64,000 nucleotides of DNA, taken from positions 14,977-78,976 of the forward strand of contig NW_020170494.1 of assembly GCF_000524195.1 (NCBI RefSeq). Direction: 5' to 3'. This document shows positions 13,001 through 26,100 of this stretch, one piece after another (the stretch's first letter is position 1; each line of letters opens with the position of its first letter). Both the position numbers and the translations under genes were made by a program. The stretch comes from Echinococcus granulosus. Its lineage: Eukaryota; Platyhelminthes; Cestoda; Cyclophyllidea; Taeniidae. The notes beneath the pieces were generated by a model. The model saw only the letters and a program-made list of their open reading frames with translations. It was not told the DNA's origin and did not search any database.

Positions 13001-16000
13001 GTGGCGTTAGCGTTGCTGACCCATTGCATGAGGTTTAGCAGATTCGCTGTTGCCGCGTCGACGTTTTCCAGAGACAGGGGATTGGGTGTTGTTGTGGCGG
13101 AGGCGACGGTGGAAGTTGGCTGCTGCTGATGTGCGGGCTCGTAGGCGATTGTACTGTTCTTTGTCTGCTCTGGCTTAATACCCCCAGACAAGGTGGGGAC
13201 GCCTAAAATGAAGGCAAGAAACTGCTGTACAATCTTTACTTCCAACAGAATAACATTTCGAGGTTGAAGCGATTTTCCGGAGGTGTAATTGATCAAGTAA
13301 GTGGGGACAAGTGTATTAAAAATTACAAACACAGAATCACGACCTTGCGATGACCCCAAGGCTGCACTACGAAGGCTATCGGACATTTTGAGGTTATTTT
13401 GCAGCAGGTAAAAATTATCAGATAAATTAATCCAGCCTTAGATATGCGTGATGGGTTTCTGGGGAGATCGTGAATTTTGCGACAAAATCAGGCCTGTAAA
13501 AACTATTTCTTGGCGAGCAAACGCCTTCAAGTTTAGATTGAGTAGAGAAAACCATCTCCATCAATGGTTCGAGTGGCGATGAAAAAGGATGGCTATGAAT
13601 AGCGATACAAAGAGTCGGACTTAGATTATACGGTAAGCTAAGAATGGGACGTATACGCGGTTTTAATCTTTGTCAGCGCACGAAAACAGCCAGGAAGCAA
13701 GATGGATAGCGGTGAAAGTGAAATGGGTTTGAAGGGGAGCAGCGAATATTGATCAAGCGCGATGTGCATCATCAGCGTGTGTTTTGGAGCGCACGTATGC
13801 GAGCACAGGCATGCATGAATGCGTGCATCTAATCGAATTCTGTCACTTGAATGCGCACCGCCACCACCATATCACGCCTTCGGTCTTTCCGAGCAGCGCG
13901 CACTGCCTACCCCTGCTGGCTCACGCACACGGGCATAAAAATGTGCGTGCATGCATGCGCTTTCACTGAAAAAGAAGTCTGGCATTTCATGTTCCTCCGC
14001 TCTAGCGGGCTCTCATTAATTAATCAGCCGACCAGCGGTCGACAGCCTCTTGATAAAGTGCACTCAGGTCCTGAGCACCCCTTCAAAACGGCCGTGCAAC
14101 AAAAACCGAAGTTGCATCACAGCAGCAACCGTTATGCCCTCTCCCCAGGTCACGGGTGGTTGAGTGCCACTGCTCTACTCAGCTAGTTCAGGATTTTGAC
14201 TTCACAATTTAATGACGGTAAAAAAAAGCATCCACGAGTATCATGACTCTAATTGTTGTATTGTTACGTGAGCTACTGCCCGTTTGTTTTTGACATACAG
14301 AGGTGTTAGAGTGAGAATTAAAAGAGAATTATAGCACTGTGGCAATGAATAATCTGTCATCTACTTCGAAGTCGTTATTTTTAGTAGCTATAGTGACGTA
14401 GGCAAATTTCTAGGTGCATTAACCGGGGTGTTGTCAAGGCAATTTGGTTCCAGATTAAACAACAGACAAAAACTTCATAAATTTTTCTCAAAAGCACTGA
14501 TACAGCATCGTAAATAGTCCTGCTCTACATCAATTGTAGCCCCGCTGAGGATACATCGTATGGGTGACATTCGCACATCGTTAAACTGATGTACTCTTAA
14601 ATTCCCTATTTAGGTATTAAAAAGGCTTTCAAAACGTCACCAAGTTGACACACCCCGTTCGCAACACCATCGTAACGGGGGAGTAAGTTTCTATTCGTGA
14701 TGTTTTGTCACAGAAAAATGGACAGATAGCAAAGTGGTAGTTAGAATCAAATATCACATATTAACATCACTTTGAGAGATTCTAAATTGATTGAAGAAGA
14801 GCAAGAGAACCGATTGGGAAGTGATAAACGAGGGCTACCACAATCGACATTTCAACTAGACTAGGGCAAAAGACAAGAAGACTCCACCCGCAAGCATCGA
14901 CTGGGCATCAGAGTGAAAACAATCTACATGCTTACATATTTAGTCAAATGACCGACAAACAGTACATGCATAAACGAACGCAAAACCTCGTGATTAGAAC
15001 ATGATTCTTTTACATTTGTATTCCACTGAAAGTAGGGTTATACGGATTTAAAAAGCCGCAGGCTAATGGAAAAAAGGCCTAGACCGTTCCAAAGGACCAG
15101 CGCAAATCAAGACAGAAGTCATTTCCAAATATCCTCAAAACAAGAAACATTTCCCAAAACCGCAATACCATGTGAGTCATAATTGCCGCCTATCTTCACT
15201 ATTTGGAAAGTAACAAATACATCTTTCACGTTCAGTAGAACAGTCGTAGATTTAAAATATATGAAAGTAGAAAAGACCCGTTCTGGTGCTCAGTTTGAAC
15301 CTCTGGAACACGGATTTTGATTAACAGTTGTGGTACAATTATTAAATATCTTCAGATAGATGATAAGCTCATGATCTAAAGGGATAGCAGAGTCAACAAC
15401 AGAATGTAGAATCAACATGTCGAAGGTAGCAAATTCATCTAAGTAAAAGGATACCTCAATTAAACAATAGGTGAATGAAAGACCAGAGCACTAACACTAT
15501 GGCAACGGGGATTAGCGATTCTATACAAAGTTCTAAATTTCTCCAATCACCCGGATAACGCGAACCACAAAAAACGGATAAAGTAAAACTCACCTCTGAC
15601 ATGGAAGAATTGGGGCTTAGAAATGAGGTTTTGTAAATGCATGATGAACGGGGATTCTATAGCAAGCGTAAACAACCGCCAGCGCACCAATGTTTTTTTT
15701 TGTTTTAATACCACAAAACATTTAATAACGCGCAAATACCACATCAGGTGCTTAAACAAATGTAATTAGTCACAAACCTTGAAAATATGGCCAAAACTCA
15801 CATAGAGGACTTTCGTCGAGAAGAGACTGAACGCTGAGTCGCAGCGTTGAGGCGGGATGGCTGGTGTCAGGGTGTTGCAGTTCGCTGCTATGACGCCTCT
15901 GCTTATTCAAGACTTCTTCTTCCTCAACTCCTGAAGCCAGGTTATGTACGCGCGTACAAGCAACCTTACCCTTGCGTCTCTCAACAGGGGGACTGAGAGC

Positions 16001-16542
16001 CAGCGACGAGATGTCGAGAGCGGAGGAGACGGTGCGCTCGTAGTGATAGGGGTTGACGCACACCCAGTCAAGCTTCTTGTCAAACCCGAAGTGGCAAAAA
16101 GGCAGGTGACGCAGCTCCGTTTTGTGGGCATCCGACCACCGCCAGAGTCGAGCGTAAATGAGATGAGGAAAGCACTTCCGACCAGCAATCTAAAAAGCGC
16201 ATCAGAGGTGGAAAAAGATTAGTCTACCTGCATTCGACTGTCGAGGGTTCGCTGGATGGTCACGCAGCTGGTCTGTGTGGCTCCATTGCTAGTCACCGCG
16301 GCGATGAGCGCATCCAGCTCGTCCCTGCGATCCTTCAGCTTCTTAATGAGACTTTCGATAGCAAATTTGGAAAACTCCTCCGACTCGCCACCCTTCCGGT
16401 GACACATGAGGCTGTGCACGATGTTCATACAGGCGTCTGAAGAGGTCGATGTGTTTACTGCCAGATGACCGCGGGATTGAGTTATTGAGCGACTTTGAGA
16501 ATGGCTAGGTTCATGGTCTGTACCGAGAATCTTCATAACCAT
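1096..16542 (-). CDS. SMAD4: Co-SMAD transcription factor (SMAD4), 7 exons
   Basis: Common-mediator SMAD of TGF-beta/BMP signalling; it partners receptor-activated SMADs and carries them to DNA in the nucleus. Exons, in coding order: 16542-16228, 16189-15802, 13202-12565, 8095-7932, 5485-5293, 2841-2528, 1219-1096. All junctions are GT-AG with matching phase, giving 711 residues (human about 550). MH1 occupies about residues 36-175. Its zinc ligands C93, C137, C149 and H154 are visible, as is the DNA-hairpin region around R109-K110. A long Gly/Pro/Ser/Gln/Ala-rich linker (exon 3) follows. MH2 starts at PPEYWC and contains [21 protein letters not shown] and [10 protein letters not shown]. The co-SMAD-specific Ala-rich insertion is at about 580-625. 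The C-terminus lacks the SSXS motif of receptor SMADs, as expected. An in-frame TAG lies upstream of the chosen ATG. An alternative exon-2 donor at 15969 would shorten the protein to 655 residues. Confidence 0.95.
8096..12564 (-). other. SMAD4 intron 3 (4.5 kb)
   Basis: The largest intron of the SMAD4 gene, bounded by gtgggt at 12564 and cacag at 8096. It contains no recognisable exon or repeat. A 102-codon ATG-initiated plus-strand frame at 9557-9865 has no family resemblance and is not called as a gene. The other large SMAD4 introns (1220-2527, 2842-5292, 5486-7931, 13203-15801) also hold nothing I recognise, apart from GC-richer patches near 4400-4900 and 13780-14160. Confidence 0.8.
16190..16227 (-). 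other. SMAD4 intron 1, 38 bp mini-intron
   Basis: The donor gtagac at 16227 and the acceptor tttttag ending at 16190 enclose only 38 bp. The intron splits the MH1 domain between Q105 and I106. Removing it restores the conserved MH1 sequence from the CVTIQRTL motif through AGRK. Phase is 0 on both sides. Confidence 0.9.
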
Positions 16543-19478
16543 TGAGTGTGATGATAGACAAGCGGTAGTTGCCTACACATCCAAAAAATAAGCAGCAAAA
16601 TTTGGTACTCTCGAACTAATCACATTTGCGCAAATACCAGCCCAACTGATCAATGCAATAAAGTACCTTACCCACAAAAACTCATAGGCATTGCAGCAGT
16701 AAACAGAATAAATCCCTATCAACCTGTGAAAAGAGCAGAAGAGGGTTCAAAAATAGTACTGTGTGAGATAATGAATGGGATCACCAGTAAATGAATGCAG
16801 GCTAAGTAGAAGCGGCAGGCAGGAATGAATCATTCGGCTACCAATTAGCCAAAACCACCTTGAATAAGCTATTCAATATTCCCTAACAATGCGGAACCAA
16901 TGAAAATACCATAAAGAAATAAAAACGAAGGAGCTACCAGCCGCAAATAAAATCTGGAAAAGTGACAAGGGCACAAAGAGTTATGATCCATTAGTAAACG
17001 AAGTAATTAGAGCTTAGCATATCAAAGAAGCGTTGCAAAAGTTTTATTTAAAGTCTACTCACTGTACTACTGAAAAATGTGATTAGCTATCTAAATGCAC
17101 TGCATAAAGTTTTCGGTAACAAATAACTGTCCCAAGTAAGTTAGTATACCTAGTGCAGAGCAGACGCCGAAGTATCGTTTGCTCAAAATTATATTTCTAA
17201 GGCATTCAAATACAACAATTTATTAAAACACGTAAAGGAATAAAAGCAACTCACATCTAAGACCATCATCGAAAATGGCGCACTACCACACAACCAAGGG
17301 GTCTATATTCACTTATAATCCGTGGCTGTGATTTGTTAATAGGGTTGCCATCATTTTCATTATTTTTTAGGCCTCTTTTGTTACTAGAAGGGACAAATCT
17401 GGAAAAATTAAAATCACTAGGTCATTATGACTCAATATTGTAAATCCTGCTTCTGCATTATATCATCTAATGATTTGTATTTCGTTGTATACAATTGATT
17501 TCTAATATCAACTGAAAGTGCCCTGATTTACCAACACCGTAACGTTTATCAAACTCAGTGTTTGGTCATGTTTAACAACCATGAAGACTTCACATTTTGT
17601 TGTAAAATATCTCATTGAATGTGCCTCTACTGACCAAATTGTACATTTACTTTGATAGCCCAGGTTTTGTATCAGCGTACGTTTTCCCTTTTGCCATGGG
17701 AACATTGTATTATACACGATTGTCATGTCTCCTTTCGTCTTTAGGGAGAGTGAGGGAAGCTACAGCTATACTAAGGGCGAATGTGTAATTTTGATGCACA
17801 GAAGAGATGGGGGCTAGTGGCTTATCCCCTGAGGCCATGCTTTAGAGCAGAATCACAGAAGTGCCTTGAGTGACTTTGGTTCCAAAACCAAGGGTTCGAC
17901 AATTAACTAAAGCATGGCATTCATAGTAATTTAAGGAGATGTGGGAGAATATGCATTACCAATGTGCGGAATATTTAATAAGCTACAAGCATGGCCCGCA
18001 GGCTATACCGCAGAGCGGAAGTACACTCCTCTGGACTTAAGTCCCCATACAGTCACACTTAGCTTTAGCACATATATAAAGGAGAAAATATATTCATTTT
18101 AAGACTTGCGTTCGTCTTAATTAGGTTTTTGAGGATTTCAAAATGGTCATTTGGCTCTTTTTTAAACGTTGATCTTCAGTACCAGCATATTTTTAGAATG
18201 TATTGTGGTGTAAATAATTCTTTCCAAAGCAATTTACTTATCCACCTAGCTTCAATATTTTTCTTGATTAGCTTAGTTCTATTCGCACGTAATAGAGAAA
18301 AAGACTTGAAGTTAGTGCAGTGATTTAAATTGACTCCCGCATGGCCTATAACTACCAGATTAGAAAACAATCGTACGGCAGGTATATGCCTTTGGAAGAG
18401 CATTGGAGAGATGCGTTGCGACTGAAATAGGGCAAGAAAATTTAACACGATTTAACATGAACTTAAAAATAAGGGCGATTGTCTTTTATTAACAGCTGGT
18501 ATTTTTGTATGTTGTTCAGAAGGATTGTAGTTCTTACTTTTCAGCAACGTTGTTTATGCCATGCTAATACATTAAGAGGAAGGGGTTCTTTATCTCGGAG
18601 ATATTGGACGTCGCTTTGTCACAGTGGTATACAGTGGTCGATTTAAAGCTCTAAGCGTGCAGGTTTTCATTTATTTCTATTTGATGGTAACTGTTTGTAG
18701 TTATTCCCCTTGGCTAATGTAATTAAACTTGGAGAGTTCCTAATAGAAATGCAAGTAAGACGTGACGGTTACGACATGGACTACTTTCTGACACTGAATT
18801 ATCTTCGTTTTAAAAAGCATGCTCCCATTTAAGAAAACAAATCATTCATGTATATTTTACCGAGAATCGGAAAACGACTTAAAAAGTGGAATCATAGGGG
18901 GTTGTACAACCGTAAAAGATCATAAATGTTTCCCTCTCATTAGTCTCTTTTCTACCAAAGATTGCATATTCGTTATGGTTTTATTTAAATATTATTACAA
19001 AATCGAAGTTGGGCCTCCAATGTGCTGTGCGACCAACACCAAATAAGTAGCCGGCGTAAGCATTAACCCCTGCCTCGGATACAGAAGCTCACTCCCTCCA
19101 CCCTATTCAAATGCCCATCATGAAGCTGTCCCTCGGGTCCTTGGGCAGATTCACTCCTCGATGATCAGCTTCGCTGTGGATAGAAAAGGTACTGCATGTC
19201 ACTTTTAGTAATTTCAGTTGGATCATTTTAGGTACCATGAATGCCCTGACACCCACGTGATTTTGACTTTGCAAAGGCATCTAACATAGCCACTAAAAAA
19301 CCTGATTTTTACCTTAAAAATAATTCATATACAAGAAAAATAAATTAAGTCTTAACAGACGGGCAAGTTTAGTGCAGAACCAGAACACAGTAACGGCCAG
19401 GTATCGCACGATTACACGTCAGAGCACATAGAAGATTGTCAAAATTTCGGTACCAAGTTCTAGCTGGTCTATCAGTGC
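16543..19478. other. Intergenic, SMAD4 upstream / forkhead downstream
   Basis: No coding exon was recognised. The left part should carry the SMAD4 promoter and any 5'UTR, and the right part the 3'UTR of the forkhead gene. A degenerate LTR-like segment at 17569-17764 is listed separately. Short open frames (17508-17726, 18129-18323, 18176-18448, 18819-19046) resemble nothing I know. Confidence 0.5.
17569..17764 (+). repeat. Degenerate solo LTR of the TRIM family (probable)
   Basis: The last ~40 bp resemble the 3' end of the TRIM LTR at 32954-33151: both share tttcgtctt-agggag and end in GCTACA. Counting back about one LTR length reaches a TG, so the segment would be 196 bp against 198 bp for the intact LTR. 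The left half is too diverged to align by eye, so the left boundary is uncertain. No matching primer site or second LTR was found nearby. Confidence 0.45.
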
Positions 19479-22400
19479 TCACATTTGCGGCGGTGGTGGT
19501 AGCAGTGGTGGCTGCGATTCGTGGTGCTGTGGTGCCCGGGGGAAGTGGGAGGTGGCAGAGGAGGTAGCGGTGGGATGCGAATGGCACTCCTTGTACTGCA
19601 ATTTCTTCTTGCGACTGCGCCCGGAACGCGGTCGAACGCGCTGTTCGTCGACAAATTTGCGGCAGCGTCGTATGGAGGAGCCATTCTCAAACATGCCAGT
19701 GGCGCCTTCGTGCAGAGTCCAGTAGGCGCCCTTGCCTGTCTCCCCGGGAGGTCGTGGTACCTTCGTGAAACAGTCGTTGAAGGAGAGGGCGTGGCGAACT
19801 GAGTTCTGCCATCTGCAACCGAGGACATACATGAGCCTCTTTCCTCCATTTCTACCGAAGAAATTCGTCGCTCTTCCCTTGATTATGATTACATCTGCCA
19901 GTCACCTCAGAAGTAGGTCCATCTTCTTCTAGGCGTGAGTGATTTTAAGGAAATGTTTTCGTGTGATTTTGTAGGACGAAAAATAAGAGGACCTTTATTT
20001 TAGATTAAAAAATAATTGATCCAAACATGTTCACGAAGCATTGACAAGTTTAAATACAGAGTAAAAGTGAATGTGCAACTTTTAATGAGTAGTCTAGCAT
20101 TTTAAGGACAACTTGGAATTAGAAAAGGGCAAGTGGTTCGTTGAAAAGGTTGACGAACTTTCATGTACATTTCCTGCAACTTCGTCAGGTTTGTTTGTGC
20201 ACGCAACTATTAATTGACCTAGCTGCGGCTACATGAGAGTAGCAAAAAGCCACCATCTAAAGGATTTCCCCTTTAAAACAAAGTGAATGGAAGCAAGATC
20301 GCTTTAAGGGTTTTAGGTGCTTTGAAATGGCAACTGAATAGCTGTATTTAGCGGAGATATTCGATTTTATTACAGCCCTTAAGTAGTTACCATCGTTGGA
20401 ATGGAATCCTTCAATCAGTGGACATTGGATAGCTTCGTTCCAGGTGAATAGTTCTTTAACATTTCGCGCTGTTGTCACTGAAAAATACATCTTTGAAAAT
20501 GGTACCACTTTTATTTACAATGCGGTTGTACAGAATCGCTTTGAAAAATCGAGATGTAGTATGGCAAAGACACTTTGGAAAAGTATTTATGCATTTTGAG
20601 ACATTTAAATCGTAAGAACATTCAAGCTGAAACTGCATAAAGTAAGGTCCGTTGCTGTTTAGACTCACAGCAATTCTTTATTCTGTTTAGTGGCTCAAAA
20701 TGAGGCTAAATGGGCTACGGTAACAATTAAGTGGTCGGTTCAAGCATACAGGAGAGCCTTACCGCTTCAACAACGCAACGCTAACTATGATGGCAGTTTT
20801 GAAGCCTATCCAAACATTCTAGCAACATAGAAATGAACATATATGCAGACAATCCGGATTGTGTTTAGGCTTTTTAAGCTCCTTAAAAATTAACATAGAT
20901 ATTGGGGTACTTTCCTCGGTAAAATGGGACTTGAAGTTCCATCTAGTTACGCATTCTGGAGTCGCTTCTATTGCAAGGCATCTAGCTATGCTGTAATAGC
21001 TCACGACATCGCCAAAATCTCAGTCCCGAAAAACCGGTGGAGAACCAAAAGTTGACTGAACAAGGTGAGGAGAACAGGAAGATGGAATAAATAGGGACTG
21101 CAATTTTCGGTACACGCAGATGATCTGATTTACTACGGATAGGGAGGTTTCCTGTCAGTCGGCTAAACGGAGCGCTGGACCTAGTGACATCACAGAGCGT
21201 GTGTATCGAGCTTGCGACGCGCACACGGGCTTAGAGTAGCATAGCTGAGGGGTGAAGGGGTGGAGGGGAAGGTAGTTTACGACTTCACTACGCACGCACG
21301 TGGAGATGGCGGTGAGGCAGGGAGGCGAGGGTGTGAGTACAGGCACTGGTGAGACCCTTTGACAAGGCGAACACAGCCTGTTCGAGCACCTGGCTGACAT
21401 GGCAGATGTAACGATTTCACGCGCTGACTTCTTATTGGGCCTACGAGTTTTATCCAATCATGTAAGAGCACTCGGCAAGGAGTAGCACAGTATTTTGGCT
21501 CAGCCAAAGCGAGCACAATGCAATCAATTAAGGGTATAATTTTTGTGGAAGACCTAACGCCGTAATAGCGATTTGTTAAAAACATATATTTAATTCACAA
21601 ATGCAGATTCCCGTAGCAGCATTTCCCATAACTTTGACGACAGAGGTATATTTAAGCGACCCAAATTGGATACAAAGGAATTTTATAACTTCTATTTCCT
21701 AAAAGCTAATTTAAAGCAAGCTAGTCACACGTCTAATTTGCCACTGTATCGGCAATAACGTACAAAATGTCTTGCAGTATCTTAAATGAAACCGAAATAT
21801 TTGAATAATGTCACTTAACTGCAATGGAATACTTTGACAAAAAAAGTCGTTTCGAACGCATACTAGTCTCAAAGGGAGATGAAGTCCAGATCCGTTAATC
21901 TATTTTTAACAGTGGAACACCTAAATTTGCTCCAAAATTTGCAAATCAAAGGTGAATTAAATGCCCGAATTAGGAATTTTGGGTTCATCTTTTGTTCTAT
22001 TCTGCATGAATCGCATGCCCAGATTCAACAAGTTAAACCTTTAAACTCTGTGTTTTGCATGTATATTTCAACGAGATTGATGTGAGCACGATGGGAAAAT
22101 TATTTTAAATCATGCAAGGGAAGTAGATCACCCATCGCGAATAACGATGTATAAACAAGACTTTGGGATGGAATAATGCCAATTATGGTAAATAAGCTAC
22201 TTTGGTAGCAAGCACATTATTTAGCAGTGGTATTGGACTGTGGTTCCGGATAGAAAGCGCGTTGAATAACCTCCCACGCCCTTGTAATTACCAACACTCT
22301 AGAAAAACGATAAACACAGTGACTCACCGCTTAGTATTCTTTCTGTAGTACGCGAAATGGTTCATAATCCAGGCGTAGATTTCACTCAGCGTAGCTCTCT

Positions 22401-23046
22401 TCTCCTTATTCGACATCATCGCGGAGACAATGAGAGTGATGTAGGAGAAGGGAGGTTTCATACTTCCATCCAACTGATACTCCACTATCTTTGGTTGTGC
22501 GAGTCCCCCACACACAATAGGCACGGGGGGCACCTCCACTGCACTTACTCCCATACTCATCCCCTCAAAGGAATTTGGATGCTGAAGCTGATTGTGCTGG
22601 TGAGAATTATGCTGCTGTTGAGGTTCCACTTGCTCATAGATCCGCTGCTGCTGTTGTTGCTCGGAGTATCGAGCATCTGCGTAGTTGTAGTCAGAATGTG
22701 GAATGTCGGTCGAAACACCACCCCAAGGAGACTGTTCCGTAGCCTGCGGCCAAATATATGCGGGAAGAGAAGATTCGTACTGAATGTAGTTGGGATAGAT
22801 GGGTGGTTGTGCATCAGGAGTCGATGTAGTGTATGGAGGGTAGTAGGGTGGTTCTCCCTCCCCCACCCCTAGACTTGTATGTTGAGGCAGAACTGGCAGA
22901 CTGGTGGCCATGGAAGCTGTGTCGTTGACGTTTCCACTGATGGCGGTGGTGGTGGTGGTAACGGCAGTGGAGGGGATTTGTTGAGCGTCCGAGAATTCGG
23001 TGTATTGAGGGAAATAGTAGTTTGAGCTCGAGGTGTGAGTAAACAT
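19479..23046 (-). CDS. Forkhead-box transcription factor, FoxA-like, 2 exons
   Basis: Nuclear DNA-binding regulator. Exon 1 is 23046-22328 and exon 2 is 19812-19479, with a phase-2 GT-AG intron of 2515 bp; the protein is 350 residues. The winged-helix domain spans about residues 197-293: [10 protein letters not shown], then [33 protein letters not shown], and MFENGSS followed by IRRCRKF. LSEIYxWIM and HxLSFNDCF favour FoxA, but the wing is divergent and the subfamily is not certain. The N-terminal half is rich in Tyr, Pro, Thr and Gln, with runs of five and three Gln, as in transactivation regions. The C-terminus after the domain is short, with a basic RSGRSRKKK stretch and a Pro-rich tail. 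The intron cuts the DNA-binding domain just before WQNS. An in-frame ATG at 23121 would add 25 residues, but a CCAAT box only 12 bp upstream of it favours 23046. Confidence 0.88.
19813..22327 (-). other. Forkhead gene intron (2.5 kb)
   Basis: The donor gtgagt at 22327 and the acceptor ttgcag ending at 19813 bound the only intron of the forkhead gene. Overlapping minus-strand frames at 21155-21585 and others inside it have no family resemblance. I see no repeat or RNA gene in it. Confidence 0.8.
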
Positions 23047-23132
23047 GGTCAGAGAGAAGAGTAAACCTCTGTCACCACCCTCGAACCGAGTGTTGGAGGC
23101 CTCAAGTGTGCGCACACGCATTCTCCTCTCAG

Positions 23133-23137
23133 CCAAT
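23133..23137 (-). promoter_or_regulatory. Inverted CCAAT box upstream of the forkhead gene
   Basis: The minus strand reads CTGATTGGCT here, an inverted CCAAT box in good context, 87 bp upstream of the ATG chosen for the forkhead gene. CCAAT boxes usually sit 60-100 bp before a transcription start. This would place the start near 23050-23070 and is the main reason for preferring the ATG at 23046. No clear TATA box is seen. Confidence 0.4.
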
Positions 23138-23139
23138 CA

Positions 23140-26100
23140 GATGTCAGTGCGCGGTGCTTTGCGCGTGGTCTCAACTAGGTAGGTGGGGGCTTGTGCGCGT
23201 GTTTCATCATTGAAGGATGGATTGTACTTGTGTTTGCTTACCTAAAGCGATTCATTGTTGTTCGGAAGTGTTGACGTAAGGTAAGAAAATCTGAGATATA
23301 AGAGAATTATTTAATAAAATACACAGCGATATTTCATGATGTCCGAAATTGTGATTGTTTTCTTAGTGCCCGAGCAATACATTATGCTTTCTAGTTACAA
23401 TTTTTTGCTACACCAAATGAAGAAGATGCCCACTGCAATGCATCACTTTTAAAGTGGAAACTACAAATCTACTGCTGAGAGCAACTATTAGTGTCCAATA
23501 ATTTACACTAAACATTTGAAGCTTTGAACTTCCAGGAATTTCTAAAACAAGGTTTTTAAAGTGCGCACATGAAAATGGAAAGACATCAATATAAGAACAA
23601 TAAACACATATAGGTCATGACAACGCGGAAATAAACTTAACAAAGGTGGCAACTAATGAACTTGTGAGACAACGCTATGCGCCTCAGGACAATTGGTATA
23701 CTTGAATGGGACTTTTGTGGTTTGAATCGACTGACTGGACGTAAAAATTTCTCAAAACCTACTACTTTCACTGGCATATTTTATGTGACACTGTGGTTTC
23801 TAGGAGGATTCCCGTTTGATTTGAGCAGATAGTTTATGGTATTCTGATTAAGATTAAATTTGCACTTTGAGTCGCATCGCGGCATAAGTTTGGTTAATTA
23901 GTATAAAATTACTCTCCTAATATTGCCTCTGTTTATTTGTAGATTTGATGCAAACATCCTGACCATCCGATCCCGTTAGTCGGTTTGGGTCCAATTCCAG
24001 TGATTAGAAAGAAATTCTAGGTGACACTGAGGAATTGCAAAACTTGAAATTTCCTGGAAAACTCCTTCATGTGCACGAGTTATCCTTTATTTTCTACAAA
24101 GAAAAAGGTGAATAGCTTGAGACCCTGATTAAAAAAGGAAATCAAGCATAGTACTTAATAAATATCATTTGATAACCAAGTAGACTGTTAGGTTTACCAA
24201 GTTTTCCTTCGATTTGGTTATTGGTTTTGTCATCCTAATAGCTGTTTTTAATCAAAGTTAAACAATTATTATGTTTCCCAAACCGCTCTTCCAGACATTC
24301 CCAACATACAAATAAGTAGCATATTGGGATGAGTTTTGTCCAGCTATCCCGAAATCGCGCTACTCAATTATTAGTTTCCGAGGCTCCGATCAGTAAAACG
24401 TCCCCCTGACAAAAGATCGTGACTTGTTCCAACTTTTCTGCGGGGTTGCTTCCACTAATTTGAGTCTTCTGTTTCTCAAGACACCCGAGACTCCTTCTGC
24501 ACTGCCATATTATCCCAAGCTCCATAGTAAGTAGGAGCCTCAATCGTTGTGACATTTACGATTGCGATTTTTGCATTCAAGTTTGGCAGTGATGAGCCAA
24601 TAGTATTTCAAGACTTTTTCCTGTTACGTGACGCAAGCTTTCATTAAAACTCACAATACCATCATGACTTCGATGCAGTAGTTGATTCCGCGTAAAGTTT
24701 GGCCCTGAACTGAACACTTCATTATCGTTTAGTGCCTGACATAAGGCAGGATCACAGAAGGAACTCCTTTGTTGATCACAATACGGAATAGGTGGGGACT
24801 TTTCTAGAGACCAGCGGCCCAAAAAGTATCTTCGGTATCACCGATGGGCTTGGTTTACACTTACCTGATTTCATTTAGTGTGGACCTAAGCAACAGTTTA
24901 GCCCAATTGCCCAACCTCCGAATCAACTGATATTCTGTGTTTGTTTTACGCGTAACGAAATTTCATGGTGGTATGCAAACAAGAACCTATTATGATTAAA
25001 TAAAGCAGCAAAAAAAGAAGAGCTTCTTTTTGACCAAGTTTGGGAGGAAATGTCGGACACTCCTGGAGTTTGTATTAACAAGGCCTGGAAATAAACTCCC
25101 TACTTTGAAATTGACATTAATTTGCTCTGATATGCATATCGAAATTCATTTCGGCTGGAGAAAGTGCCGGTCCTTATGCAATGGTCCGTAAGCTCCCAAA
25201 AATAACACTAATATTTAAAACATAACGGAAAATTGGTCGAAACAAGGTGATTTATATATGTTAGGAGAAATGCTACCAATAAACAATTTGCTTATTAAAT
25301 GGCTCATTTCTTTGCAAATCTCATGCAAAGGCTTAATATGTATCGTTTTCATCCACTTCCTTGCATTTCAGGAACACAAAAGGTGTTTAGTGGCACATAT
25401 TTACCTGGACTGTACAGGAATGTATGTGAATTAGCGCTTTTTTGAGTAAATTAAACCATGATGTAAAACTAAAAAGTTACTATGAAACATGTAGTGATGA
25501 ATTATCAGTAGCAAGCCCTACTGCGAGAATTCCAGCTGACAATTTTAGTAGGTTCTTAACCCATCACGAGTGACACATCTTGCAAAATCACATCAAGCGG
25601 CCAGTGGGTGCATAATGCCAACACTAGTCGCTACCCTCTGCAAATATGCGTACACTGATGCCAAAATCCCAAGCACATAAGAAGTGGAAATTGAAGAAAC
25701 ATTGTTACAGAAACAGATAATGCAGTACTGCCTTACTAATGCCCTAGTGAAATGGTTATAAATGGCACATCTTGTTTTCCCATATGACTGCACTACAGAC
25801 GTTAGCACATGCGTAACCTCTTCCATTTACAATGCAGACAAACAACGGGGACCAGCTGAAAATTTTCTTAGAATCTCTTGGTAATGCAGAGGAAGAGGTA
25901 ATTAATGGTCTTTGCAGATGGCCAAACACTCCTCACTGGTTACGCGGATTCAGATGTGCCAGGCTCATCACTAATATAATCCGTGAAACTAAAGTGGACC
26001 GTATAATCTTGCATAGTCTTGCTTTTTTTGAACAATAACTGTAACTTGTTCTACAGACAGTTTATTTGAAAGGCCATTCAAGGATTGCGAGGCGGGGATA

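Noticed and set aside
12752..13129. 125-codon plus-strand frame
   Set aside because: It is antisense to SMAD4 exon 3; the minus-strand frame is continuous with conserved SMAD exons, and this one is a shadow of its GC-rich repeats.
13784..13969. GCATGC/CACACG-rich stretch as a coding frame or functional repeat
   Set aside because: It looks like imperfect simple-sequence DNA inside SMAD4 intron 2, with no regular unit and no family motif.
22357..22872. 171-codon plus-strand frame
   Set aside because: It is antisense to the forkhead gene exon 1; the minus-strand frame reads into the forkhead domain.
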